A DNA stretch of 64,000 bases from Proteobacteria bacterium ST_bin11 (GTDB lineage Bacteria > Pseudomonadota > Gammaproteobacteria > Methylococcales > Methylomonadaceae). The DNA lies in assembly GCA_002083615.1 (NCBI GenBank), contig MSXO01000003.1:1-64000 (forward strand), written 5' to 3'. The notes under the pieces are model-generated. The model was not told the origin of the DNA, searched no databases, and worked only from the letters and a program-made list of their open reading frames with translations. The first letter of the stretch is position 1, and each line of letters begins with the position of its first letter. A program made the translations under genes and the position numbers. Below are positions 35,739-44,967 of the stretch, in pieces.

Positions 35739-35865
35739 AATTAGCCGAACCTTCTCAGCCAGGATTCAAACCTTAGTAATCGAATTGTCTAAAAGCGGAT
35801 TTGCTAAATGCGGGCAAATTTGCGGAAATGGCGGCTTTTAAATATCGGCTCTCATTTTTTAGACT

Positions 35866-37287
35866 ATGGATAACACCGAACTGCAATCCCTACCCCGCCG
35901 CAGCCTCCCCAGTTTCCCCGGTTGGTGGGCCGCGCTAGGCCCCGGTGTAGTCTGGATGGCCTTGGCACAAGGCAGCGGCGAATTGATCTGGTGGCCTTAT
36001 ATGATTGCCAAATACGGCCTGACTTTCTTATGGCTGCTGGTCCCAGCCTGTTTACTGCAATACCCCTTGAACCTGGAAATCGGTCGTTACACGATGTTGA
36101 CCGGCGAAAGCATCTTCCACGGTTTTATCCGCTTGCATCGCGGCTTTGGGATATTTCTGTGGCTATTGATGACGGTGTCATTTTTGTGGTTTGGTGCCTT
36201 TGCCTCGGCGGGTGGCACCGCCATGGCTGAACTCACTCACTGGCCGACCGGCTGGACGCAGCGCGGCCAAAGTCTGTTTTGGGGCTACGCCTCGATAGCG
36301 GTGTTCGTCAGCGCCATTCTCGCCAGCGGCGTGGTTTACACCTTGATAGAACGCTTCATGAAACTGGTCGCGGTGGTCACCGTGGTCGGTTTGTTGTCGG
36401 CCTGCCTGCAAATTGATGTACTCAAAGCTTTGCCGGAATTTAGCCTGGGTCTGATCGGCCCGGTTGGCGAGATGCCCCGCCCCTGGGACAGCGGCGATGC
36501 CAGCAAGTTATTAACAGCGATTACGTTTGCGGGCTTAGGCGGTTTTTGGATTTTGTTTTATTCCTACTGGTTGCGTGACAAAGGCGCCGGTATGGCGGGT
36601 CTCGTGGGTCGCATTACTGGCCTGGGCGGTTCTGAAGAAGCGGTTCTGAGTGATGGTTTCCTGCCGGCTGACGAACCAGAAAGCGCCAAGAACTGGTCAA
36701 CTTGGCGGCGCTTTTTAAGCGCGGATATTTTGGTCGGCATTATCGGTAACCTGCTGACCACCTTGATGACCTGTTTGCTGGCTTATGCCCTGCTGTTCCC
36801 CAAGGGCTTGCTGCCGCAGGAATACGAATTGGCGGTGGTGCAAAGCCAGTTTTTTGCGGTAAGTTGGGGCGAAATCGGCCGTTTACTGTTTTTAGTGGTC
36901 GCGGCGGCCTTCTTAACCGACACCTGGCTAGCCACCGCCGACGCGGTCAGCCGCATCCAGACTGACATCGTGTTGACCTTGTTCCCGAAAAGTCGCCGCC
37001 TGCCGGCTCGGCGCTGGTACTACATTTTTCTGAGCTTGCTGACCGTCATCACCTCAATGACCATGCAACTCGACGCCCCCGGCCCGCTGATCCTCACCAG
37101 CGCCATCATCGGCTTTGGCGGCACGATTATGTTCCCGGTGGCGCTGTATTTGATCAACCACAAAATGCTGCCGCCGCATTTACCGGCATGGGCTAGACCC
37201 AAAGGCAAGCCCTGGCTATTGGGTTTGAGTTTTGTGGTGTATTTGCTGCTGGCGGCGTTGTATTTGAAGGCCAGCCTTAAACTTTGA
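35866..37287 (+). CDS. Nramp-like membrane transporter, atypical
   Basis: The 473-residue protein has about eleven hydrophobic helices and the overall plan of Nramp transporters. Helix 1 reads LGPGVVWMALAQGSGELIWWP, where the canonical metal-binding DPGN is replaced by GSGE; helix 6 reads TFAGLGGFWILFYSYWLRDKG in place of the MPH motif. Similar sequences occur in Nramp-like proteins of environmental bacteria and are annotated as divalent metal transporters, but the substrate is unproven. It lies 127 bases after the AraC gene in the same direction and may be its target. Confidence 0.75.
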   Translation: MDNTELQSLPRRSLPSFPGWWAALGPGVVWMALAQGSGELIWWPYMIAKYGLTFLWLLVPACLLQYPLNLEIGRYTMLTGESIFHGFIRLHRGFGIFLWLLMTVSFLWFGAFASAGGTAMAELTHWPTGWTQRGQSLFWGYASIAVFVSAILASGVVYTLIERFMKLVAVVTVVGLLSACLQIDVLKALPEFSLGLIGPVGEMPRPWDSGDASKLLTAITFAGLGGFWILFYSYWLRDKGAGMAGLVGRITGLGGSEEAVLSDGFLPADEPESAKNWSTWRRFLSADILVGIIGNLLTTLMTCLLAYALLFPKGLLPQEYELAVVQSQFFAVSWGEIGRLLFLVVAAAFLTDTWLATADAVSRIQTDIVLTLFPKSRRLPARRWYYIFLSLLTVITSMTMQLDAPGPLILTSAIIGFGGTIMFPVALYLINHKMLPPHLPAWARPKGKPWLLGLSFVVYLLLAALYLKASLKL

Positions 37288-37490
37288 CACGAAAAAAGCG
37301 CCATTGAACAGCGAAAAGTCCGATGCTGGCCTGTCTAAAAGCCGGACCGATTTTCAATATCCTGGCGGATAAGTGGGGTGTAAACCGACCATGTTTGGAC
37401 TTATAGCGACGCGCGAACGATCTGCATCACTGGCGAACCGCGCCACATCGGTTGACGGTTTGATGCCGTTTTTAAAACCAGCGGGTATCT

Positions 37491-37514
37491 CCGAGAAAAA
37501 TGATTTTTTCTCGG
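37491..37514 (+). promoter_or_regulatory. perfect hairpin in the leader of the small periplasmic protein gene
   Basis: CCGAGAAAAA (37491-37500) pairs perfectly with TTTTTCTCGG (37505-37514) around the loop TGAT, ending 41 bases before the start codon at 37556. It lacks a trailing T tract, so a stability or translation-control role is as likely as termination. Confidence 0.55.
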
Positions 37515-37555
37515 TAACCTGCCATTTCCTTCATCAGCAATAAGGCTAAATATTT

Positions 37556-37906
37556 ATGAAACTGATTAAAATCACCCTGCTCAGCTTATCGATGGCAGCC
37601 GGCTTCGGCCTACAGTCGGCCTCTGCGTTTGCCGCAGAACCTATAGCCGGCAGTTCGGTAAATGTCAGCGACACCATTTCGCATCTTGAATCCGCTCTGG
37701 TGGAAATTGCCAAAAGCGATTTCAACACAGCTCAGGTGCATTTGAAGGCAGCCCGTGTCTCTGGCGAGAAAATCACCGGCAACGAAAGCGTCGTCAAACA
37801 AGCGAATGCACTGGTCATTCAGGGTCAAATCAAAGCCAAATTGGGCGACATCAAAGCAGCATCCGAGGAATTGAGCAAGGCAATTAGTTTGTACAAATCG
37901 CTCTAA
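37556..37906 (+). CDS. small periplasmic helical protein of unknown function
   Basis: The 116-residue product has a signal peptide (about 1-26, ASAFA) and a mature part of about 90 residues made of amphipathic helices in a TPR-like pattern (LESALVEIAKSDFNTAQVHLKAAR, ANALVIQGQIKAKLGDIKAASEELSKAISLYKSL). No cysteines, no lipobox. Similar short exported helical proteins are known in methanotrophs but without a role. It follows the Nramp-like gene by 268 bases and has a strong hairpin in its leader. Confidence 0.75.
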   Translation: MKLIKITLLSLSMAAGFGLQSASAFAAEPIAGSSVNVSDTISHLESALVEIAKSDFNTAQVHLKAARVSGEKITGNESVVKQANALVIQGQIKAKLGDIKAASEELSKAISLYKSL

Positions 37907-37933
37907 AGTAAGCTGAAACGCTGCGGAATCTGT

Positions 37934-37958
37934 TGGACGGGTTTGAAAATCCCGTCCA
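37934..37958 (+). terminator. stem-loop after the small periplasmic protein gene
   Basis: TGGACGGG (37934-37941) pairs with CCCGTCCA (37951-37958) around a 9-base loop, 28 bases after the stop. No T tract follows, so intrinsic termination is uncertain. Confidence 0.4.
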
Positions 37959-38018
37959 TCACGGATCAGCCCCGGCAATCCGAAGCTAACTACCCCACAC
38001 TGTGACAGACAGATATTG

Positions 38019-38948
38019 CTAAAGCTTCAGATCGGTCTCCTCACCTCTCTCCCGGCTTTTCCGCGCCGCCTCTGCCAACAATTCGTCGATAAAATAACGA
38101 CAATAGTTAGGCACGTACAATTGCTTCAGGTAAGCAATCTTAGTCGTAGAGCTGGGAATCAGCCCGGTCAAGTCTATGGCTACCAAATCGCTGTCCTTGC
38201 CGGCTTCATAAGCGGTACCCGCAATAATCCCCACCCCCATTCCCAAGCGCACATAGGTTTTTATAACGTCGGAATCGGCTGCTGCCAGGGTAATATCCAG
38301 CGGTAAACGGGCGTTATAAAACGCTTTTTCTATGGTTGTGCGGCCAGTAAAGCCCTGAGTGTAAGTCAGAATCGGCTGAGCCGATAGCCGCTGTAGGCTG
38401 ATTTCGCCCTCGACTAAGGGATGCCCGACTGGCACCACGGCGACGTGATGCCAGCGATAACAGGGCTTAACGACTAATTTTTCGTCTTCGTCGAGTTTCT
38501 CGGTACAGATAGCGATATCGGCTTGATGCCGATGTAACAAATTAACCAGATTATCCGGCGACGATTGCACCATGTAGATTTTAATCCCTGGATACTTGCC
38601 CCGGAATCGGCCAATCGGTTCCGGTAATAAGTATTTGGCCTGGGTATGGGTGGTAGCAATCCGCAACGTACCATTACTGTTCTCCAAAAAATCATCAGCA
38701 ATCAGCTGAATGTTCTTCTTCGCCTGATTGATTAAATCGACTTCTTCCATGATTTTTTCGCCCAAGGGCGTCAAACCCGTGAGCTTTTTACCCTGTCTGA
38801 CGAACAGGGACGAGCCTACTTCAATTTCAAACAGTTGGAGTTGCCGACTAACAGCGGATTGCACGACATGCATTTTTTCCGCCGCTTTACTCAAATTGAA
38901 ATCTGTTTCCTGCAAAATTCGCAGTAATTCCAACTGATTGAGATTCAT
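38019..38948 (-). CDS. CysB/Cbl-type LysR regulator
   Basis: The 309-residue protein opens MNLNQLELLRILQETDFNLSKAA and has the winged helix MHVVQSAVSRQLQLFE, the signature of the CysB/Cbl branch. The C-terminal domain keeps the sulfate/acetylserine pocket pattern TTHTQAKYLLP and QGFTGRTTIEKAF typical of that branch. It probably activates sulfur assimilation genes; cysZ lies 8 kb away. The start is set at ATG 38948 to match the family; an in-frame start at 38981 is less likely. Upstream lies an intergenic region with a candidate sRNA on the other strand. Confidence 0.88.
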   Translation of the reverse strand: MNLNQLELLRILQETDFNLSKAAEKMHVVQSAVSRQLQLFEIEVGSSLFVRQGKKLTGLTPLGEKIMEEVDLINQAKKNIQLIADDFLENSNGTLRIATTHTQAKYLLPEPIGRFRGKYPGIKIYMVQSSPDNLVNLLHRHQADIAICTEKLDEDEKLVVKPCYRWHHVAVVPVGHPLVEGEISLQRLSAQPILTYTQGFTGRTTIEKAFYNARLPLDITLAAADSDVIKTYVRLGMGVGIIAGTAYEAGKDSDLVAIDLTGLIPSSTTKIAYLKQLYVPNYCRYFIDELLAEAARKSRERGEETDLKL

Positions 38949-39055
38949 ATGCACGCTCCTAAAAAAAATTCCGGGATTCAAAGCAAATTTTTATTACTAC
39001 CCTATACTGTAGTTTTACGTTGCAATGACAATCTATTTTCTCGATATAAAAATCA

Positions 39056-39201
39056 TATTATATCGGTTTGTATTAGAGGTTCCGTTCATTAACATGCCAA
39101 ATTGACCAGGTGAACTGGTCGGTTTTTGTTAGTGATTGGCAAACCTCCTCCTAGCGACAGGGATGTTTTGATGGCGGGTTGCATAAACCCGCCATTTTTT
39201 T
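39056..39201 (+). ncRNA. candidate trans-acting small RNA
   Basis: No ORF ends on the plus strand before the strong terminator at 39172-39201, which suggests that it ends a non-coding transcript. A possible promoter is TTGCAA (39020-39025) and GATATA (39043-39048) with 17-base spacing. The putative RNA holds a small hairpin GACCAG/CTGGTC (39104-39120) and a single-stranded AACCTCCTCCTAG segment near 39140-39154, which is complementary to Shine-Dalgarno sequences, as in many base-pairing sRNAs. The 5' end is a guess. Confidence 0.45.
39172..39201 (+). terminator. strong rho-independent terminator
   Basis: TGGCGGGTT (39172-39180) pairs with AACCCGCCA around a short loop and is followed by TTTTTTT. 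There is no plus-strand gene directly before it; it is the main support for the sRNA candidate. Confidence 0.85.
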
Positions 39202-39418
39202 CGCCACGCCCACGCCCCCTAACAATTCCCCTTTTCGAAACGATTCTCTAAAAATGCGCTGCTGATTGGATGCCCACATCCGCTGGGATGCTGAATTTGG
39301 ATGGAGATGCGAGACGCGTTTTACAGGTCATTTCCACTAATAGCCTTAAAATGCAAAGACGGAAAATCAGGAAGACCTGAAACGCGAATTCTGGCTGAAT
39401 GATTGATCCAGATTGGCC

Positions 39419-42400
39419 CTAAGAAGCGAGAGCCCGTTTACTACGTAATTCCGTCAAAATAGCATCTAGCGAACTGGCCAAGTCCTCAGCCAGTAAAATG
39501 GCCTGATCGGCATTATCCCGAGCCGCCACTTCGGCTTGCTGTGCCAAATTCAGCATCTGTTGAACCTCGAAAATTCCGGCAAAGCCTTTCAAATTATGCG
39601 CGACAAATTTAATCGCAGCGTAATCCCGCTGTTCTACCGCCTGTCTTAGTTTATCGAGATTAGCCTGCTGTGCGCCATCCAGGGCATTGTTGATCAACTT
39701 GTCTATAAAAGCCTCGCGGCCATCAAAACGTTGCAGCAAGGCCGCCCAGTCGATCAATCCTTTCGTCTCGACTGCCGCCAGCCCGAGCTCCGCCGTTTCA
39801 GGATTTTCGACTCCCGCTGTGTCCACCTTGATGCTGTTGAGCGGATTAGGCACCTTGATGATCGGCACATGCTGGCGCAAAGAACCGACCAAGGCATTGG
39901 CATCGATCGGTTTAGTAACCCGATCGCGCATGCCCATTTCCAAGCAGCGCTGCCGCTCTTCGGGCATGGCGTGGGCAGTCAAACCAATGACCGGCAAATC
40001 CGGCGCAATTTCCCGAATGCGCCGCGCCGCCTCGTAGCCATCCATCACTGGCATTTGAATATCCATCAACACGACATCAAAGCTGTCGTAACCAGCTTCG
40101 CCAAGACGATCCAGAGCCTGCTGGCCATTTTCTGCAAAGGTGACCTGCGCGCCTTCGTGGATCAGCAAATCCTCCAATACCAAGCGATTTAAAGCCACGT
40201 CTTCCGCCGCCAAAATTCTAAATCCGCGTAAGCGGCCACCGCCATCTTGATGGTAATCGATCAAATGCTCGTTACCGGCATCGCTGGCTAGCAACGGCAC
40301 GCTCAGCGTGAATTTGCTACCGACTCCCAGCGTACTTTTGACGACAATATCGCCACCCATGAGGTTGGCGAGATCCCTGCTAATAGCCAATCCCAAGCCG
40401 CTGCCACCGAATTTACGGGTGGTAGAGTTATCGGCTTGCTCGAAAGCGGTAAACAAACGGCTAATCTGCTCGGAAGTCATGCCAATGCCGCTATCGGTGA
40501 CACTGATTTCAGTCATCTGGTTCTGACAAGATACTTCCAAGCTGACATAGCCATGCTCGGTAAACTTCACCGCGTTGGACAATAAATTGACCAAAATCTG
40601 CCTCAAGCGCAACGGATCGCCATTCACCCATTCCGGTAAGTCCCCAGTGCGATGCACTATAAGGTCGAGTTGCTTTTCCTTGGCGCGCATCTCGACCAGA
40701 CTGATAGCATCATCTAACAACGCATCCAGGCGAAACGAATGCTCGTCTAAGGTCATCTTGCCTGCTTCGATTTTGGAAAAATCCAATATGTCGTTGACCA
40801 AGCTCAGCAAATGCAGCCCGGCATCGTAGATACGCGCACTATTTTCTCGAACGTTCCGCCCTTGATTATCCCGCAGATTAATTTTGGCTAAACCGAGAAT
40901 GGCATTTAAGGGCGTCCGAATTTCGTGGCTCATATTGGCGAGAAACTCACTTTTCATGTGCGCGAGATGTTCAGCTTGTAAACGCGCAGACTCTTGGGCC
41001 TGCTCAACCGCTTTACGATGACTGATGTCACGCATCACACCGATGTAAGTACTACCGTAGTCATCCATCAATTCGTTGATGCTTAACTCCAGCGGCACGA
41101 GTAGCCCATCTTTGCGTTTACCTTCAATCTCGATCCGCCGACCGAGCATTACTTTCTGCTTGATGTCTTGAAAATCATTACTGAAATGGCCGTCATGCTC
41201 CGAATAGTAGGCGTCCGGCACCAATATCTTCACATTTTGACCCAACAACTCCTCTTCGTCTTCATAACCAAACAACTCGCTAATTGCATCGTTGACCAGG
41301 AGAATTTCGCCTTTATCATCTATTAGCACCACGGCATCCGACATGGTACGCAAGACCCCCCTAGTTCTAGACTCGCTGGTAATAATTGCTGCTCTAGCAA
41401 GTTTCTGCTCGCTAATATCGCGCACAGTGGCTTGAATCAAAATTTCGTTATCGATCTCAACTCGGCTCAGTCGCACTTCGGCACAAAAGGTTTCTCCGTT
41501 CAGACGCCTGTGCACCCACTCAAAATTGGTAGCACCGCAAGTCATAGCCAAACCCAGGTTTTGCTTAACTAACTCACTGGATGGATTACCATCGGGTTGC
41601 AATTCCGGCGACAAAGACACCGGAGTTTGCAGTAAAAACTCTTGTTCGTCCCGACAAGCAAACAAACTAATCGCCGCCGAATTCCCCGACAAAAACCCAC
41701 GGGTTGGGCTCAGCGTCATCAGCGCATCGCGGGACGATTCGAATAAGGCGCGATACCTTTGCTCGCTGGTTTGCAAAGTTTGTATCGCCCGCTTTTGCGC
41801 GGAAATATCTCGCATAAACGCGCTAAATTCCATCGTGTTTACCAATTCATTCGGCGTAATAGCCAATTCAATCGGAAACTCATGCCCATCGCGATGCAGC
41901 GCTATCACTTCAATACGCTGATTCAACATCGATCCTTGCCCCGTATCCAAATAGCGCCGCATACTTTGCTGGTAAGCTTGCCGATAACGCTCCGGAATTA
42001 TCAGATCGTGTAGCGAGTTCCCCACGGCTTCGGTTGCCGGCCAGCCGAATATGTGTTCGGCCTGGCGGTTCCAGCCGTTAATAATCCCATCGCCGTCCAT
42101 CTGCACCAAGGCATCCAGAGCATTATCGACGATGCTGCGGATGCGGATCTCGTCCTCGCGTCTAGCGGTTAACAGTGCGGCAAAGCCGTCTGCCATTTTG
42201 TTAAAACTCTCGGCGACTTGGCCTATTTCATCGTGCGTGGTTAGCGCCATTCTTTGCTGAAAATCGCCTCCGGAAAACGCTTTCGCGGCACTCGCCAGGC
42301 TGTCCACGCTGCCGCTAACCCCAAGATGGGCACCAAATGCAAAATAAACGATCAGCAAAAATATGCAGCCGGGAACACCCACACTGAGAGCTAGCGTCGA

Positions 42401-43348
42401 AACAGCCTCGCTGATTCTGGCCTCGATCAGTTGTTCGGCGGCCGGGATATAGCTGTCGTAAATTTCCGAATACGCGGTATCCAGCGCCAAAGATACCGAG
42501 GAATAAAAGAATTCCGGATTGATCGAAAATTTATCCTGGACCATATCGGGAATGACATGCTGGGTAATTAGACTTGCCGCGCTGACAATATTGTCCCAGT
42601 TTGTGCTCAGCTTCGAGTGCAGTTCCGGTTTGTAGTTCTCCAAATCATGGGTATCTTCTTCAAGAATCCTAAGGCCGGTTTCGATTCTGTCTTTAATGAC
42701 GTAAGTCTCGATTCTCTCCTGATCAGAAATTTGTTTTTTGGCTAATAACCCCACACCATAGCCACGTAGTTGTGCAATACTTTCCAACACCACCGGCAAC
42801 TGCTGGGTTATCAGTGTAATCAAATGGTGGGAACCCACATCGGAATCGTAAAACAGCAAAGACGCCTCACCAACCAGGTCCTCCAAACTGAATAACTTTT
42901 CGATCATGCGACTGTGTAAGCGATAGCTTTCCTGAACATTCAGAGGAGTGGCGTTTTGCCGGAGTTGCTCCCAATCGTTTTTTATCTGAGTGTACGCTTT
43001 GGCGGCCAACGAATCCGCCGGTAGCGTTTGTTCCAAAGCGGATAAAGCTAAATCGACCTTAATTGCCGAACCGTCCCGCTCATCGCGCAAACTCTCGACG
43101 CCGGAGAGTACCGCTACGGAGCTGCCGCGATGCTGTTGCGTGGCTTGTATGGTCTGCGTGATGTACTTTATTTGTGCCAGTCCGCGCAGTTCTCGCTCCG
43201 AATCCAAGATGACCCGATTCAAACTTTGATACAGACTGTAAAACACTACCCCAACCGCTAGTAGCGAGAGAAAACCGATGAAAACAAACTTCTTGCTGAA
43301 ACTTAATCGATTCATCAGCGCCACAGCGGGCGAAAACAAAGCGTGCAT
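39419..43348 (-). CDS. multi-PAS hybrid histidine kinase with receiver and HPt domains
   Basis: The 1309-residue protein has a first membrane helix (about 20-42), a long periplasmic helical domain (to about 315) that may be a NIT-like four-helix sensor (QATQQHRGSSVAVLSG), a second membrane helix, HAMP (about 345-395), three PAS units, HisKA with His808 (MSHEIRTPLN), HATPase (NLLSNAVKF, DSGIGM, GSGLGLAIS), a receiver with Asp1096 (LMDIQMPVMDG) and an HPt with His1251 (AHNLKGFAG). ATG 43348 is preferred because GAGG lies seven bases upstream. The response regulator gene at 43405 is just upstream in the same direction and is the natural partner. Confidence 0.92.
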   Translation of the reverse strand: MHALFSPAVALMNRLSFSKKFVFIGFLSLLAVGVVFYSLYQSLNRVILDSERELRGLAQIKYITQTIQATQQHRGSSVAVLSGVESLRDERDGSAIKVDLALSALEQTLPADSLAAKAYTQIKNDWEQLRQNATPLNVQESYRLHSRMIEKLFSLEDLVGEASLLFYDSDVGSHHLITLITQQLPVVLESIAQLRGYGVGLLAKKQISDQERIETYVIKDRIETGLRILEEDTHDLENYKPELHSKLSTNWDNIVSAASLITQHVIPDMVQDKFSINPEFFYSSVSLALDTAYSEIYDSYIPAAEQLIEARISEAVSTLALSVGVPGCIFLLIVYFAFGAHLGVSGSVDSLASAAKAFSGGDFQQRMALTTHDEIGQVAESFNKMADGFAALLTARREDEIRIRSIVDNALDALVQMDGDGIINGWNRQAEHIFGWPATEAVGNSLHDLIIPERYRQAYQQSMRRYLDTGQGSMLNQRIEVIALHRDGHEFPIELAITPNELVNTMEFSAFMRDISAQKRAIQTLQTSEQRYRALFESSRDALMTLSPTRGFLSGNSAAISLFACRDEQEFLLQTPVSLSPELQPDGNPSSELVKQNLGLAMTCGATNFEWVHRRLNGETFCAEVRLSRVEIDNEILIQATVRDISEQKLARAAIITSESRTRGVLRTMSDAVVLIDDKGEILLVNDAISELFGYEDEEELLGQNVKILVPDAYYSEHDGHFSNDFQDIKQKVMLGRRIEIEGKRKDGLLVPLELSINELMDDYGSTYIGVMRDISHRKAVEQAQESARLQAEHLAHMKSEFLANMSHEIRTPLNAILGLAKINLRDNQGRNVRENSARIYDAGLHLLSLVNDILDFSKIEAGKMTLDEHSFRLDALLDDAISLVEMRAKEKQLDLIVHRTGDLPEWVNGDPLRLRQILVNLLSNAVKFTEHGYVSLEVSCQNQMTEISVTDSGIGMTSEQISRLFTAFEQADNSTTRKFGGSGLGLAISRDLANLMGGDIVVKSTLGVGSKFTLSVPLLASDAGNEHLIDYHQDGGGRLRGFRILAAEDVALNRLVLEDLLIHEGAQVTFAENGQQALDRLGEAGYDSFDVVLMDIQMPVMDGYEAARRIREIAPDLPVIGLTAHAMPEERQRCLEMGMRDRVTKPIDANALVGSLRQHVPIIKVPNPLNSIKVDTAGVENPETAELGLAAVETKGLIDWAALLQRFDGREAFIDKLINNALDGAQQANLDKLRQAVEQRDYAAIKFVAHNLKGFAGIFEVQQMLNLAQQAEVAARDNADQAILLAEDLASSLDAILTELRSKRALAS

Positions 43349-43404
43349 AAGCAATCCTCGGTACGATTATTAAGTCGGTAGGGATAGGGAAGGCGCGTTA
43401 ACGA

Positions 43405-44535
43405 CTACTGTCGTATCAGCAAGGCTTTTTGCTTCTCGACAATTTTGTTTAAACGTAAGGCCAGTCGGTTGTCGTTCTCGAATAGGTTGTCCATCTGACT
43501 AGTCAATTCATCGACATAACCGTGCAGCAAAAACTCCTGACTGTCGGTCAATCCCAAATGAATAAAGGCGCTTTCCATATTAATTTTGTGCTGTTCGGCC
43601 AAATTCACCATCTGCGAGTGATTGGCTTGTTGATTCACTTCAATCTCGATCAACAGGTCGGTCAATTCTTTCACGCCTTCCAAACGGATATTCGTCTCCT
43701 GCAAGCGCTGTTGCTCGCTAATCATCGCTTCCACCCGGGCGCCGGCACCTTCGGCGAGAATCGCCAGATGATCGCGTAATCGGCCAATGGCATCCGGATC
43801 GTCTGTATCCAGGCCCGTCACCAATAGCGTGACATGCGAAAAATTGAACACCAGGCGATCACCGGCCTGATAGATCCGGCCCAGCTTAGCCACGTAGGTA
43901 AGAATGGATTTTTCCAGAGGAGTACAAGCCTTTTCCGGACTAAAGTCATACTCTTGCTGGGTATCGGTTAATTTCACCAAGCCAGTTAGACCGTATTGCT
44001 GCAATGTCTCGATTAACAAACCACCCAATTGTTGAAACGTAACACATTGAAACGACGTGCGTAAAAACTGCAATACCGTGCCGGTTTCTCCTAAGCTGGA
44101 CATAGCCGTAAACGCAGTCTGTTGGGCGTAAGACAGTTGCGATTGTAATTGCTGTTTCTGCTGCTCGGCTTCGATTGCCAACTCGACCTTACGCAATAAC
44201 ACGTCTTTTTTGGCGTTCTTAGGAATGAAATCGTTACCGCCAACATCGAACGCTGCCAACAAAATTTCCAGGTCATCATGCGCGGACACGAACATTACCT
44301 GCACATCATCATTGCCATCGGCACGAATCCGCCGGCAAACGTCGATACCGCTGAGACCGGGCATCTCAATATCCAACAAAATCAGATTAGGCGATAAATC
44401 CAGTGCTGCCAAGCATTCCTCGCCATTGGCAAACTCGTGGATTTGATAATCGTGCCCTTGCAGTTGATCCGTAATTACCAAGCGCAATAAAGCATCGTCG
44501 TCCACTACAAAAATACAGAAAGGTTTATCGGACAT
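43405..44535 (-). CDS. response regulator with non-DNA-binding output region
   Basis: The 376-residue protein has an N-terminal receiver domain: acidic pocket VDDD (11-14), Asp55 in LILLDIEMPGLSG, and the conserved Lys in IPKNAKKDVL. Behind it is a coiled coil (about 125-150), a region of about 130 residues without a recognised DNA-binding or enzymatic motif (VLQFLRTSFQCVTFQQLGG onwards) and a C-terminal helical part. It precedes the hybrid kinase gene by 56 bases on the same strand. It probably works through protein contacts rather than transcription. The output type is unknown. Confidence 0.85.
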   Translation of the reverse strand: MSDKPFCIFVVDDDALLRLVITDQLQGHDYQIHEFANGEECLAALDLSPNLILLDIEMPGLSGIDVCRRIRADGNDDVQVMFVSAHDDLEILLAAFDVGGNDFIPKNAKKDVLLRKVELAIEAEQQKQQLQSQLSYAQQTAFTAMSSLGETGTVLQFLRTSFQCVTFQQLGGLLIETLQQYGLTGLVKLTDTQQEYDFSPEKACTPLEKSILTYVAKLGRIYQAGDRLVFNFSHVTLLVTGLDTDDPDAIGRLRDHLAILAEGAGARVEAMISEQQRLQETNIRLEGVKELTDLLIEIEVNQQANHSQMVNLAEQHKINMESAFIHLGLTDSQEFLLHGYVDELTSQMDNLFENDNRLALRLNKIVEKQKALLIRQ

Positions 44536-44967
44536 GTTTTATTTCCTAGTTACTAAATTTTGCATATGAAGCGGTTTTGAGTGCTTAAAATGTCCTGATT
44601 CGCGATTAGGTTCAACTGACACCGAAAAGATCGTCGCTCCCGCAGGGTTTCGCTACGCGCTCTAACGCCTGCCGAATATCACAAATAGAGGATGCATAGC
44701 TTGCCGACCCGGACGCGGAAAACCGGTTCTTGTGCTCCCTGCGGGTATGGCGCTTAGCTAACGATACTTGCTGACCGGATAAATATAAGCCTAGCGGTCT
44801 CAGCCAAATTTGCCTAACCGTATAATGAATTCATCTTAGCAGTAGCGCAGAACATCATCGGCGGCAGGTTGGAAGAATTGTGACGACTGCATCGGTTGCG
44901 GCAATATTCTTGTGATAGCAAATGACAAATTCTCTCTTTAAGCCACGCCAGCAAGCTGACACTCGGA
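44536..44967. other. intergenic region, no gene supported
   Basis: About 430 bases with mixed composition. A minus-strand frame at 44855-45151 overlaps the amidase gene in another frame and is a shadow. No convincing stem-loop or repeat was found. Confidence 0.45.
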
